Shown here in pieces: positions 24,868 to 37,241 of a stretch of DNA of 64,000 nt; position 1 is the stretch's first letter, and every line of letters begins with the position of its first letter. Both the position numbers and the translations under genes were made by a program. Source of the stretch: Balaenoptera acutorostrata. Lineage: Eukaryota > Chordata > Mammalia > Artiodactyla > Balaenopteridae. Where the stretch lies: contig NC_080081.1 in NCBI RefSeq assembly GCF_949987535.1, positions 52,524,153 to 52,588,152 of the forward strand. Direction: 5' to 3'. Below the pieces are notes generated by a model that did no database searches, was not told the origin of the DNA, and was given only the letters and a program-made list of their open reading frames with translations.

Positions 24868-25887
24868 ATTTATTTATTTATTTATTTATTTATTTTTTAA
24901 TATCTTTATTGGAGTATAATTGCTTTACAATGGTGTGTTAGTTTCTGCTTTATAAGAAAGTGAATCAGCTATACATATACATATATTCCCATATCTCCTC
25001 CCTCTTACATCTCCCTCCCTCCCACCCTCTCTATCCCACCCCTCTAGGTGGTCACAAAGCACAGAGCTGATCTCCCTGTGCTATGCAGCTGCTTCCCAAT
25101 AGCTATCAGTTTTACATTGGGTAGTATATATATGTCCATGCCACTCCTTCACTTTATCCCAGCTTACACTTCCCCCTCCTCGTGTCCTCAAGTCCATTCT
25201 CTAGTATGTCTGTGTCTTTATTCCCATCCTGCCCCTAGGTTCTTCATGACCTTTTTTTTTTTTTTTTTTAGATTCCATATATATTTGTTAGTATACGGTA
25301 TTTGTTTTTCTCTTTCTGACTTACTTCACTCTGTATGACAGACTCTAGGCCATCTACCTCACTAAAAATAACTCAATTTTGTTTCTTTTTATGGCTGAGT
25401 AATATTCCATTGTATATATGGGCCACAACTTCTTTATCCATTCATCTGTCGATGGACACTTAGGTTGCTTTCATGTCCTGGCTATTGTCAATAGGGTTGC
25501 AATGACATTGTGGTACATGACTCTTTTTGAATTATGGTTTTCTCAGGGTATATGTCCAATAGTGGGATTGCTGGGTCGTATGGTAGTTATATTTTTAGTT
25601 TTTTAAGGAACCTCCACACTGATCTCCATAGTGGCTGTATCAATTTACATTCCCACCAACAGTGCAAGAGTGTTCCCTTTTCTCCACACCCTCTCCAGCA
25701 TTTATTGTTTCTAGATTTTTTGATGATGGCCATTCTGACCAGTGTGAGATCATATCTCATTATAGTTTTGATTTGCATTTCTCTAATGATTAATGTTGTT
25801 GAGCATTCTTTCATGTGTTTATTGGCAATCTGTATATCTTCTTTGGAGAAATGTCTATTTAGGTCTTCTGCCCATTTTTGGATTGGG
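24868..25887 (-). mobile_element. 5'-truncated L1 (ORF2 C-terminus and 3' UTR)
   Basis: Minus-strand order: ORF2 C-terminal codons (frame 25,940-25,587 ends ...[10 protein letters not shown] in the ORF), ORF2 end near 25,270, 3' UTR, CAATAAAGATATT and an A/TAAA tail. A perfect 13-bp duplication, TAAACACACTTTT, flanks it at 24,855-24,867 and 25,888-25,900, and the right copy is followed by TAA, giving a TTTT/AA-like nick site. The 3' UTR is of the same type as the 44-kb L1. Confidence 0.96.
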
Positions 25888-25900
25888 TAAACACACTTTT

Positions 25901-26257
25901 TAAAAACAACTTTAAAAAAATATCTCAAATCCTCTCTCATGCAGTCAATATAAATGGGTGGAAAGTGTGCATTTTTATTATTTTTAGGACCTAAGGAATA
26001 TTAATTCAGATTAGGAATATTTTTACTTAGTAAATCTCGAGATGCTAACAGACAGGAAAAAGGCAGGATGAAAGCAAGAGAGAGGTTATAAAAATAAAAA
26101 TTAAAAAAAGGAAACTACAAAAATTTGTTACATAGTCCAGTATATGGACTATTTGTATAACTTACAGATGGAGGCAATTAATATACCTACGATGTATTCC
26201 TAGTTTTTCAATTAAGTAACAAGGGGTTAGGGATCTTTTGTTTGAATGTGGGTGGAT

Positions 26258-26258
<1 letters not shown>
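25901..26258. other. Single-copy AT-rich sequence, nothing recognised
   Basis: No frame, repeat or RNA gene seen. Confidence 0.4.

Positions 26259-26301
<43 letters not shown>
26259..26301. repeat. (GT)n microsatellite
   Basis: About 21 uninterrupted GT units. Confidence 0.98.
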
Positions 26302-26302
<1 letters not shown>

Positions 26303-26899
26303 TGATACAGTCTGTATTAGAGAGTTGAGGACAGATTTTTAACCACAGTTCTGTGTTACTCAGAGCTCCCTATCAAACATTTTATTCCACCTCACTCAAC
26401 AATTTGGTAACATTAAAAGATCCTGTCTTTAAACATATGACAATTAAATAGAAGCAAATTATTCTTCTAGAAAACCCAAGATTTTAAGTTCCCATAACCA
26501 AGATTTTAGATAGTATTAGAGAATATATAAACTTGGTTTCCCAGCGATATAAAAGAAATTTTAAGAGCAGACTGTAAGTCCACTTTAAGATCAGAAATAG
26601 CCCAGGAAGATTCCAGCCATTTCCATACATGAAGACTGAATAACAAGGAGAGACCCAAGTTTTCTGAAATAACGACACATTTCCTCATTTCCTTATGTCT
26701 CTATACATCATGAAAGACTTACACAAAGAAAGGTTTATCTTTCTTTTTTGGATTTAACTAAGGTTATGACTTTTTGTTTTCCATTTTAGGACATTGTTAA
26801 CTAAGTCTAGATACCCAAACTGGCCTAACCAGTTCCCCAAGGGAGCCGTTTAGAAGTAGCAGCAACCTGAGAGAGGATCAAGTCCCACCTCACACTTAC

Positions 26900-27186
26900 C
26901 TGAGCAAACTTCTGGCGTCTGCACACAACATGTATAAAGCAAAAGAGTAAATATATACAGAAATGAAACAGCCACACCAAGCAAAGCATAGCCTCTTGCC
27001 CCTAATTTCATGGGGAAAAGCTCCCTGATGTCATCCGGTAGCTTGGCTGTATTGCTTCGGTGCTGCTGCTTGTAAATTGTTCTCGCGTCTTCACTGCGGA
27101 CGCCACAGAAAGCCGGTGCGTGCTCGTGGATATTCGCTGTTTTAGACTTTTGCTCAACTGTGTATTTCTGGAATGGAGCACTTCTG
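26900..27186 (-). CDS. Candidate internal coding exon of an unidentified membrane protein
   Basis: On the minus strand the sequence reads TTTCTCCCCATAG, then 287 bp, then CTCAG/GTAAGTGTG: a good acceptor and a near-consensus donor. Between them one frame (one base of phase, 95 whole codons, one base left over) is open. It is relatively rich in CpG and G+C inside AT-rich DNA and contains no known repeat. Residues 1-58 are polar, with KQQHRSNTAKLPDDIRELFP just before a Met at about residue 59. Residues ~66-86 (ALLGVAVSFLYIFTLLLY) form a strong membrane segment preceded by KLGARG and followed by TCCVQTPEVCS, suggesting an N-in signal anchor. There is an in-frame stop about 24 bases upstream of the acceptor. 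I do not recognise the family. Alternatives are a first exon starting at the internal Met, or a decayed exon. Confidence 0.6.
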
Positions 27187-28472
27187 CTATGGGGAGAAAT
27201 ATATTTTCAATGTGTCCTTTATGCTTTTAAACTGAATTCCCAGTACGTGATGAACTATGTAGTATACCCAGATATCATGTATTTTAAAAGAAACGCATTG
27301 ACATACTATTATTCAGAATTTTTTTTTTCTTTTTGTATTGCACATTCAATATTATATCTCAGTTGAAATCACTTGGAAACATTAATCAATCTGGTTTACT
27401 GGTCCAGGGATGTGGTAAGTTGTCAGGGTGAATTAGTGATGAAGTCTGGGAACTTTAAAGACATTTGTAAAATGGTATTGAAAGTGACTGAGACTGTTTT
27501 TTCCCCAATTCCCCACCAGACTGTCACGAAAATTACCAGTAATTTTCAAAATGAAGAATGATCATTTCAATGTAGGCAAGAATGACGTTTAAAAATTAGA
27601 AAATGTTTATGTATTTTCTTATTTAAGAAAGTGTGTATGAGCCAATGTCTAAGTAGGAGCCAGTTCAGCGGAGGAGTGAGAGGGCAGTGCCTTTGAATTA
27701 ACTCTCACCAAGACCCCTTACCTTAGCACAAGCCAGAATAATGAATGTGAGGTGTGAATGGGTTACCCAATGTGCAACTAAATGCTATCAGTCCTTCAAA
27801 TCACAGTATTTAGGATTGCTAGATTCAGCAAACAAAAATACAGGATGTCCAATTAATTTGAATTTCAGAGAGGCAACGATTAATGTTTTTAGTATATGTA
27901 TGTCCCATGTAATATGAGGGACATACTAATACTGAAATGTTTGCTGTTTATCTGAATTTGAGCTTAATTAGAATTCCTGTGTTTTATTTGGCAATCCCCT
28001 ATTATATGGAGATTTTGTCCTAGGAGGCTTCCTTTAAATTTACACTTGGCTCAATTTTTCTTAGAAAACCATGAGTGCGGCCACTATATTGAAAACTTCC
28101 TGGTTCCATCTCATACACAGTTTTCCATCTATGATACCTAATCTGTGTTACTCAGTGCTGGGAATTGCTTCCAGCATCATCCATGGGCTGCTAGATCTCT
28201 GAGGGATGTATGGAAATTCATAGTAAATAAAAACAATATTACCTTTGAAGTTTACCCAGAATCAAAAGATTCAGGCAAGGACACACAAGGATCTCTGTAT
28301 CCTGAGCTAGCCTAGGCATCAATCTCTGAAAATGAACTCAGAGAAAATACCAGACCTTAACAGAAACTGTATTTCAAAGAAATAGGTCAAACTTATTTAC
28401 TCTAACTTATCCTATAAAATATATTTTCTTAAGAAACAGAATACAGATTCCAAAATATCTAAAATGTCTTTC
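27187..28472. other. Single-copy sequence beside the exon candidate
   Basis: Upstream (minus-strand sense) of the exon candidate. I found no second splice-flanked open segment. The 27,160-27,561 plus-strand frames overlap the exon on the opposite strand or have no domain. It may be intron. Confidence 0.4.
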
Positions 28473-29162
28473 TGATAGGGACAGAATAAAGGGACAAAGC
28501 AGGTGGTTAAATAGTTAATTCCACCAGGGGATTGTAAGTAGAGAAAAAAAGTATGGGAGACCTGTAATTTAATGATCACTCAAGAAAACAGGCTTAACAA
28601 CTAAACCAAGCAGGCTTGCTTAGCAACAAAATCATGCAACAGAAGCATGGGACATGTGCCCAAACAATAAAACAATGGTGGAAAGAGACCCACATCCTGC
28701 CCAGTGAGGACAGTAAGTTAATGATTCTTAGGATATGCTGCTCTGCCTGCACTAAAAACAAAAATATAGAGAAAGGTGACATTATACTGAAACCTGAAAT
28801 GATTTACCACATTTTAGTATTTGTTACTAAACTATTTCCAAAGTGCCATGACAGTCCCAGTTTGACCATTTAGGTACAAGAAAACTCCCCTGCCCGACTT
28901 GGAGGAGCAGTGGATGATGGAAGTTTGACATTTATTCAAGAATGAGGAGGAGGGTGGTCTTCTTATCCTCCCCATTTTTCTTTGATTGTAAAACTGTAAC
29001 CCACTAAGTTCTCAGGGCAGCCGTCCCTTGCCTGCCTGCTTGTATCTCTCACAGGCTTATATCTCTATACTAATTAACTCTTTCTTTACCCGTCATTCTG
29101 CCTCTCACTGAATTCTTTCTGCATCAAAACAGAAGAACCTATGCTTTAATAAGTCCCAAGAC
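28473..29162 (+). mobile_element. Solo LTR of an endogenous retrovirus, boundaries approximate
   Basis: The 3' part has LTR-like composition: CCTTTGATTGTAAAACTGTAACCC-like wording near 28,981-29,002, a pyrimidine-rich GCCTGCCTGCTTGTATCTCTC segment, then TCTGCCTCTCACTGAATTC and an A-rich end typical of R-U5. The start at TGATAGGGACAG and the end at CCCAAGACA are best guesses; no target duplication was found at these positions. No internal viral gene is attached. Confidence 0.5.
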
Positions 29163-29705
29163 ATATTATGTGGGTTCATTTCCAATAATATTTAAATCTA
29201 TGTTAAATTTATAACAGAATAAAGTAATCATGAATAGATTATAATCTGAAAAAGAAGTCATAGGACAACACAATATTTTAAAGCAATAAAAGCAGTAAGT
29301 AGCAGAGTAGATATTGCAGTAAAAGTAAATTAATGAAATAAAGCTAATGTAAAACATTCTCCCATTATTCAGAGAAGAAATGTGAAGAACTAAACTTGAA
29401 GAATGAAAATAGAAACATTGAAAACACATTGAGGCAATTCAATCAATTATTAAGGAAGAGGGCAAAACAGACAACAAACATGTAGACATCAATTAGAAAG
29501 GCACAAATATATTTATCTTTATGTAAAGTTATATCATTATAAAACTGAAAAGCCCAAATGAATCAACTAATTGAAATATATACTACTTCTGTTCATGATT
29601 TTACTATTCTTTATTAAAATATTTGTGAAAAAATAATGCATGAATATTTATATATTTAGTTTAAAATGCAACTGTGGGCATTTAAAAATATATAATAATG
29701 AGGGT
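29163..29705. other. Single-copy AT-rich sequence, nothing recognised
   Basis: A reverse frame of 87 codons at 29,166-29,429 is low-complexity (Tyr/Phe/Cys-rich) and looks like chance. Confidence 0.4.
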
Positions 29706-30007
29706 TTTTTTTAAAATTAATTAATTAATTTATTTATTTATTTATGGCAGTGTTGGGTCTTCGTTTCTGTGCAAGGGCTTTCTCCAGTTGCGGCTAGTGG
29801 GGGCCACTCTTCATCACGGTGCGTGGGCCTCTCACTGCCGCGGCCTCTCCCGTTGCGGAGCACAGGCTCCAGACGCACAGGCTCAGTAGTTGTGGCTCAC
29901 GGGCCCAGCCGCTCCGCGGCATGTGGGATCTTCCCGGACCGGGGCACGAACCCGTTTCCCCTGCATTGGCAGGCGGACTCCCGACCACTGTGCCACCAGG
30001 GAAGCCC
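29706..30007 (-). mobile_element. CHR-type tRNA-derived SINE
   Basis: The minus strand starts GGGCTTCCCTGGTGGCACAG and carries an intact-looking GGTTCGTGCCCC B box and a (TAAA)n/(TTAA)n tail at the left. Only a short possible duplication (ATGAG) is seen, so the boundaries are accurate to a few bases. CpG sites are well preserved, suggesting a relatively young copy. Confidence 0.93.
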
Positions 30008-30139
30008 ATGAGTTTATATTTATATAAATATTTTAGAAGTCAAAATGGATTAAAATTTCAACTTTAAGCTAGTATAAAATGCAAAAGTGAACTTGAATTG
30101 ATGATTCATAAGAGAAAAAATATGTGACTATTTAATCAA

Positions 30140-30370
30140 CTATTAACTGGACCCAGTTCTAGGTATTTTACTCATTTTCTATACATTTATTTATTTCAGC
30201 CACCCTATGAGTTAGTTCATATATCATTATCTACTTTTAACAGTCAAAGAACCTAAGGTACAAAGAGGTTAAGTAGCTTGATAAAGTTAGAGATAATCTG
30301 CAGTGGAACTGGGATTCAATCCCTGTCATTTTGGCTGGAGAGTCTTTTCTCCTACTAATGTGTATACTAC
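30140..30370 (-). mobile_element. MIR SINE, reverse strand
   Basis: CACCCTATGAGTTAGTTCATA, then AAAGAACCTAAGGTACAAAG, AGGTTAAGTAGCTTGATAAAG and GGAACTGGGATTCAATCCC follow the reverse complement of MIR in the right order. Confidence 0.75.
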
Positions 30371-30762
30371 ACCTATACATTTACCTTTACTAGTAAAGTG
30401 AACAGTATTTTTCTATTTTTTACATACATAAATGATACATATTATATCATTTATATAATGGGTGAAACCAAGAGTTGACCAGAAAACAGTTTTTTGAAAG
30501 TGCTTTTCTTTCCCACTATATTATAAAGGAAGTGATTTAGTAACATATATCATGATCCTTTAATGCTTGTACTTTTTGATCAAGTAATTTCCTTTCTACA
30601 TTTTATATCAAAGTAATAACAGTAGACTTCTAAAATAGCTACACAGTTTTTAATCACACTTATTAATGACATTGTACTTTGGGACAGTGAATAAATGTTC
30701 AATAATAAAATAATCCTTAAATGATGATGTATTAAGAGAGTGGACAAGTACAGAGATATTAA

Positions 30763-31294
30763 TGTGGTACGCAGAATTCTAAAATGACCCCTGACCAAGA
30801 TTTCCTGCCCTAGCCCCCAGGGCTCTGAATAAGATGTGATATCATGCTTGTGATTATGTTAGGTTATATGGCAAAATAAATGTTGTGCCTATTTTTAAGG
30901 TTACAAATCAGTTCATATTGAGTTAATTAAATGGTAGATTATGTAGATGGGCCTGATCTAATCACATGAATCCTTTAAAGCAGAGAGTTTTCTTGGCTGG
31001 TCACCGAGGGGAAATTACAGAGATGCAAAGCAAGAAAAAGGTCTGTTGTGACCTGCTGGCTTAGTGATTTCTCCACAACAGCCAGAGTGATCTTGTAGGT
31101 AGATTCTCCCATTATAGCCCAGGTCAGAGCCCGGCCTGAAAAATACTTGGATTTGTCTTGTGAAAACCTCAGCAGACAACTCAGTTGAATCTGCCCACAC
31201 TTCTGATCTATAAAACTGTGAGTTAATAAATAGGTATTGTTTGAAGCTGCTAAATGTGTGGTAATTTTCCATGCAGAGATAGAAAACTAACACA
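30763..31294 (+). mobile_element. Solo MaLR-type LTR (MLT1-like)
   Basis: Starts TGTGGTACGCAG and ends AAAACTAACACA, with a perfect 5-bp duplication ATTAA at 30,758-30,762 and 31,295-31,299. Internal wording such as AGATGGGCCTGATCTAATCAC, CATGAATCCTTTAAAGCAGAG and the near-terminal GTGTGGTAATTTTCCATGCAG is typical of non-autonomous ERVL-MaLR LTRs. The internal region is lost by LTR-LTR recombination. Confidence 0.82.
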
Positions 31295-31484
31295 ATTAAA
31301 AATCATTATTTCAATGAAACTTAATAGAACATAATAGTTTAATATTATGTAACATAATAATAGTATCATGAAATAATAAGAATATAAAAATAAACATATG
31401 ACTCAAACAAACCCAAACATTGATAGGAAAGGCAACATGAATATCATTTAACTATGAGAAATAGAATTGCTGTTCATTTATTTT

Positions 31485-31665
31485 AAAATGCCTTTGGGTA
31501 AGTAACTACACTCTCACTCTCTTTATCTTGAAAATGGGGTTAATAGTTGTTTCTATCTCATAAGGTTGGTTTAGGTTTAAATGAAATAGTTCATGTATAG
31601 CACTAAAGATAGTGTCTGCCAAGTAGCAAGTGTTCAATAAACATTAGCTAATATAATAATTGCTT
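31485..31665 (+). mobile_element. MIR SINE
   Basis: CTTTGGGTAAGTAACTACAC, TTGAAAATGGGGTTAATAG, CATAAGGTTGGTTTAGG and CAAGTGTTCAATAAACATTAG match the 3' half of MIR in order. Confidence 0.8.
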
Positions 31666-33039
31666 AGTAATATTGGTCAAAGTATATTAAGGCCTTCAGT
31701 TACCATGATAGGAAAAATATCACTTCATTGGGGTTCTCCATCCTCAGGTATAAACTATTGAGGTATGCAATTATTATTATACTCTTGTTAAGTATTTTAC
31801 ATGTAATATTTTATTATATTACATTTTAAAAGTAAAAATAAAAAAGTTATCACTCTTTATTCTGTCATTTACCCTCAAGTTATCTTTTTTGGTAAAAGTT
31901 ACTTTATTTGGAAAAAGGTAAATTAAATATTAATTTAAATAACCCCATACTCTTCTGTATAGTGTTTCCGTTTTCCCATTTATTCGTTTGCACTGACGTA
32001 TTAAACCAATAGAATTATTTTCCATAAAATAATGGAAAATAACTATTTTTCTATAAAAATAGTTATGATTGGGACTTATGTTAAATTACCATGTCAGGGA
32101 GGCTCTCTCTGAGAAACAGATATTTGAGGGGATAAACGAATATTATTGATGAAAAGAATGAGAAGGTGGAGATGGATAAAGGAAGGGATTTTCATTTCAT
32201 TTATTTTCATCATTTGTTTAAAAATTTTGGTTGGTGAATATTTCAAAGTTATTTTATTTCTTTTTTAACTCCTTTATAGACAGTAATAACTTGCTGTTAT
32301 CTAATGAAGAATGCCATCTAAATCTGATTATAAAAGTGATGTCACATCAAACTCTCTTTGTGATAATGTATTATCTGTCTTTACTTCCTACCATGCTACT
32401 GTTGATTTACTGGAATTATTTTAGCCCCTGATCATTTTCACATCAATGGTTGCTATAATCTAGGCAGGGTTGTTATTTATTTGCCCAATTAATGATGCAG
32501 AAGACAGTTCCTCAACATTTTGTCTATTTCAGGAGGCATGTGAACTATTTACACTTTGCTATGTGATTCTTAATATTTTGAGGGAGACTATTTACATATT
32601 TAATTAGTAGACTAGATGAAACCAATTTGAAATGTCAATTGCTACAATTTCTAGTCAATTTTTAATTTTTTTTCTATTTTTATAACTATTATTAATATGT
32701 CAAGGACCTTTTTGTTGAATGTTGCCTTTATTCATGATTTATGGAATTGTGTATGTGTGAGGCACATAGGAATATACCACACAAAGTGTTTAAAATGTGG
32801 CCCTTTATCTATTTAATTTATACCACACTTATGTTAATAATATTGCCAGAATATTTTGATGTATATTATACATTTTTATTTGATATTGCTAAGTGCTTGT
32901 CTGAAATATATTTATCAACATTTGAAATAATGTTTAAATATTTGGAATAGTTTTATTGATCATACATGATTATGTATTTGGAGAAACAATATCACTAGTA
33001 CAGACTTCAGTACTGACTTCCGGAATTTCAAACCAGCTA
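31666..33039. other. Single-copy AT-rich sequence with a hairpin pair
   Basis: Apart from the hairpins listed separately I see no gene. The 32,231-32,431 and 32,741-32,950 frames are short and without domain. Confidence 0.4.
32015..32066. repeat. Two adjoining perfect inverted repeats
   Basis: The first has 11-bp arms TTATTTTCCAT / ATGGAAAATAA (32,015-32,025 and 32,032-32,042, loop 6). The second has 12-bp arms ATAACTATTTTT / AAAAATAGTTAT (32,039-32,050 and 32,055-32,066, loop 4). They share four bases, so only one can fold fully at a time. Confidence 0.9.
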
Positions 33040-33760
33040 TCCAACTGACATTTTTATCTAGATATTCCACAACTCAAACTCAACATACCCAAAGTCAGCT
33101 CTTATTTCCCTACCTCTAATCTGTTTCTCATTTAGTATCAATATTATAACGAAGTACATGAACTATTTCACATCAACCAGTTAGAAAACACTTTGCACCT
33201 TACGTTGTATTTAACAGTGACCCAGTTCCATTAATATCACCATTGAAACTTATCTCTTATCCAGGCTCACTGTCTTGGTTCCAGTCCCCTCTGTCTTTTG
33301 AAGGAATATAACAACAGCTTTTTAACTGATTTCTAAAGATTTCTATCTCATTTCATTATTATCCACAGGATTGTGAGTGGCCTTTCTGCAATATATCTTA
33401 TCTGGTTAATTTCTCTGTAACATATTTCCATATCCACCCCTGCCATTTAAACTATAGGCTATAAAATTATCCTTCTTAAACATTTATTCTCTGTTATCCA
33501 AGGTCTGCCCTTCAAGTTTCCTCTTTTGCCTCATCCTTATTCTGACATTTTGAGGCAATCATACTTAACACTTAAAGTTCTTTGAAAACATCTCCGGATC
33601 CTTGCCCTCTGCCTGGAATGTTTACCTAAGCCTCCTTCACTCCTTCTTTCATCTTCCTAAAAATACTATTTTGTCTCTAAGATTCTGCTTAAACAAGTTT
33701 GCTTGCCCACACCTAATTCTCTATTAGCTACTGGGAAGAATTGATACTCTCTCTTTTATA
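33040..33760 (+). mobile_element. L2 LINE remnant (C-terminal coding part)
   Basis: AACTCAAACTCAACATACCC followed by AAAGTCAGCTCTTATTTCCC corresponds to the L2 protein segment KLNMSKTELLIS. Later CTTGCCCTCTGCCTGGAATG and CTTCACTCCTTCTTTC match the end of L2 ORF2. Reading frames are lost. Confidence 0.65.
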
Positions 33761-33799
33761 CTCAAATGCACACTGGACATTGTGTTAAGTTAGTTGTAC

Positions 33800-34380
33800 C
33801 TTAATAAATTGACTCTGGGTGGTGAAGAAACGAACCATTCAGCTCTGTATAGAGATCATTCCCTCTGCCCCTTTCATGGAGTTCTGTCATGAAAGTTCCA
33901 AACTTGCCCTGGCCTCTAAATAGTTTCTTCACACATATGTGTTAATCAATACTCAGATGAAGACGTCAGAACCTTCTGCAGACATCTGTAACTTTGTCCC
34001 TGTTCAGCTTTCTTCTCCTGGTATTCTGCCCTGATAATTCTAGCCCCCTTAGGTTCCCCAAGACAATAAACTCTCTCAACTCCAATAGTTCAACAGTCTT
34101 TCTCTAGATTCTTGGTCCTCCCAAACTCCTGCCTACTCTCCACCCCCATTTTGCAACTTGATAACTCAGCAAGTCAGAAGCTGGGACAGTTGTGGGGCTT
34201 ACTCCATTTATTGCCTTTCTTTCAGGAATCAATGTCCACACTGCCTGTTGTTTAATGTCTGAAAATCATTTTCTCATTTATATGTTTACTTTGCATTTTG
34301 CTTTGGTGGGAAGTCTAAATCTGACCTCTGTTACTAAAATATCCCCCTGGAAGCAGATGTCTACTCAGTGTATGTTCCCT
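33800..34380 (-). mobile_element. Possible old L1M 5'-region fragment, reverse strand
   Basis: ACTCCATTTATTGCCTTTC, CCTGTTGTTTAATGTCTGA and TCTAAATCTGACCTCTGTTAC resemble the reverse complement of an old L1 5' region. Weakly supported; the first half (33,800-34,090) could be something else, such as a decayed LTR. Confidence 0.35.
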
Positions 34381-34879
34381 CTAAGCATTTTCTGAATTCT
34401 TAAACTGCCCAGAAGAAGAGTTTAAGAAGTTAAATAGAACAATTCTTGTAAAGAGTGAGAATTTTCAGCTGGCTTATGGCTCTGAGAGGGCAAAAACAAA
34501 AAAAAACCCGTAGTTCTGTACATCAGTGAAAAAGGGTCCTGGTGAATGATTTCTGCTGCAAATTGTAATCCCCTAAATTGCTATTCCCCGGAAGTGGAAG
34601 CAAACCAGAGGTAGACTAGGTCTTGCTAAAAATGTAGTCCAGGAGTGGGACAGCTCATCTGATTGGTTATTTTGATTTGTGCCATTCTATCTACTTTCCA
34701 GAGCAGAGTGAATTTTCTCTGGAAGAAGATAGCATCACCCAGATGTTCTGCAATGTTTCTTACATAATGTACAGAATCCAACAAAATGTTACCAAGTATA
34801 CCAAGAAAGAGGACCAAGAGAATATTATAAAAAGAGATAGATACACATAAAGACAGGTACAGAGAAACGATGACGTTAT

Positions 34880-35200
34880 TTGCATTTTCAAACATGGGTT
34901 CTAAAATAATGTGACTGATATACCCATGAAAATAGATGAGAAGGTAGAAAATTTAACTAGAGAACTGAAATAAAAATCAAATGAAATTATAAAAATATAA
35001 ATTCAAAAATTAAAATTAAGGATGCAATAGATTAATTCAAACACATATTGAACAGAGGAGACACAGCATTAGTGAACTGGAAAATATTCAAGTTGAAACA
35101 CTGAGAGCTAAAAAATTAAAAGTACAAAAAGAGACTTTGTGTTCATTAAAAGGTCTAACAAACAAGTAACTCAGGTCTTAGGGATGAAGAGAGTACATAG
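34880..35200 (+). mobile_element. Old L1M/HAL1 ORF1-like fragment
   Basis: ATTAGTGAACTGGAAAATATTC, then TTGAAACACTGAGAGC and TTAAAAGGTCTAACAAACAAG have the order of the coiled-coil to RRM region of L1M ORF1. No open frame remains. Confidence 0.5.
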
Positions 35201-36639
35201 GACAAAAACAACCAAAAAGGTGATATATCTGCCCACTTAATCATCCACGTTTTTACTTAACCTGAGTAGGTATAGTGTGTGTTTGTTTACTGCCTATAAA
35301 AATTAATTACATAAAGTGAAAAGTTTAAGAAAAATAAAGATGTGAGTCCTCAGATAAGATGTATATTATGAGAACTGAGCTGAATAAAGAAAAATAAATT
35401 CATATCCAAAATATGATGTTTGTATGGGATGGAGTTATTTTACAACTGGACTGGGGATGCTCTATTCTTGTCTTTGGGGACCTCGGGATTTCTTAGACTC
35501 TTGACTAAGACAAGAACAGTGGGGTTTATGACCTGCTTTTTTAAGGCTGAAAACCCCTGGCAACTCCCAAGGCCAGTTTGTTTACTGATGATTTCATCGG
35601 CATAGCATAATTGGTCAGATGGCATGACTTGAACAAAGGGATGTAAAGGACTCCACTGGAACTTCTGCCTTGAGTTTTCCTGAAGCCAAGATTCATTGCA
35701 CAGATTTTGGCGATTCAAACTGGAGAAGTTTGTCCATACGTCAATAAGGACCCTGGTAAGCTTGCATCTGGATGTTTCTAAGATCTCTAATGATTTCCTG
35801 CACTCTCTTTCTCTTGCTTTATCTTATCCTTTGCCTTTAAATAGAAACCTTAGGTCTGTCTGCTCTATGGATTCTTGTGAGTCTTTTCAAATGTCTAAAC
35901 TTGTGAAATTTTTGTAATAGTTAAAATATAAAATACTAGAAATGAAGAAAAATTGTCAAAAATACCAATGATAATGAAAGATAAGAACCATATTTGACTG
36001 ACAGTCAATCCCTTGTCAGAGACAGTAGACATTATAAGTAAGCTGAATATTGTTTTCAATATGTAGAAAAATTGTTTCTTGGAATTTTGTAGAACCAAAT
36101 TATTTTTAAGGTATTGGATAAAATAAAGACATTTTCAAACACAAAGAGACACATTTGGTTTCTCACATTTACTCTAATAAATATTAGAAAATTTTAGGGA
36201 AATAATGAACCCAGGAAAATGTCATCAGTTATAAAAGAAAAAAATGGCAAACACACAACTATATTACATATATCAATAAACCCAACTATTAACTGTAAAA
36301 ATGAATATCTTTACTTTGGAATATAAAACAATATCATGAAGGTAAAGTATACAGTGTAATGTCATTAACAATTAGAAAGCAGTTAGAAATATTGAATAAC
36401 AATTCTTTTATAAAATATCATATATCAATATATCTGTTAAAATGTAATAATTTTATTTTATAGAAACAATACCTTTTATTACTTCCTTTAGTCTGCGTTG
36501 CCTAAGACAACAGGTTTGTCAGGTTTTTTTTTTTTTTTTCTTTTGTTCATTTTATTAGTTTATTTACTAAGAATGTATTTTCTTGGGTTTAATAAATAGA
36601 ATTTTAGATTAAAAGCACTCTCAATCTATCATTTTATTA
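35201..36639. other. Mostly unique sequence, possible L1M traces near 36.1 kb
   Basis: Opposite-strand frames at 35,420-35,605 and 35,440-35,718 overlap each other and have no domain. ATAAAGACATTTTCAAACAC near 36,123 resembles an L1M/HAL1 phrase, but too little is preserved for a call. Confidence 0.35.
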
Positions 36640-37150
36640 TTTTGGGGCTTTCATTGTATATGATAAAACAGTTAAAGATAATGTGTCTTTCTCTTTATCT
36701 GTTGTTAAGGTTGTCGTTTTGTTTTAGTTTTTCTGAGCTATGTCTAGTGGTGGGTTTTTTTGTATTTTTACAGTTGATATTTTTGAAAAATCTTGAAATT
36801 TCTAAGCCATTATTTCTTCCAATATTTCTTCTATCTCATTTTCTCTTTCTCTTTTTATGAAACTACAAAAATATGTACATTGTTTTTCACTATTTCCCTG
36901 CCTTGTTTTTTTTTTTTTTTTACTTTATTTTCTTTCCTTTTTTGCTCAATGTTTTAGATTGAATATATTGTTTTAACCTATATCTCAATTCCCATTAAAT
37001 TCATTTCTACTTAGTCAATCTGCTCCTACATCTAATTTTTGCATTCTAAATTTCATTACATTGCTCAGCTCTATAATTTTTAAAAATATATGTTCAAATT
37101 TTCTCCCTCAAAGTCACCATTCTGTAAGTCTCTTAATCATTCTTTTATGC
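36640..37150 (-). mobile_element. Possible old L1 ORF1 / 5' UTR fragment, reverse strand
   Basis: Phrases such as CCAATATTTCTTCTATCTC, CAGTCAATCTGC-like TTAGTCAATCTGCTCC and AAATTTCATTACATTGCTCAGC fit the antisense of an old L1 ORF1 coiled-coil region. Highly decayed. Confidence 0.4.
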
Positions 37151-37241
37151 TTTTAAAAAATATATGTGTGTATATATGTATTTATGTTATATATGTATAT
37201 ATATTTATATGCCTGTTGACAACATTATTTAGATTTTCTTT

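Noticed and set aside
28473..29162. A full endogenous retrovirus here
   Set aside because: Only one LTR-like unit is present; no gag, pol or env sequence is adjacent.
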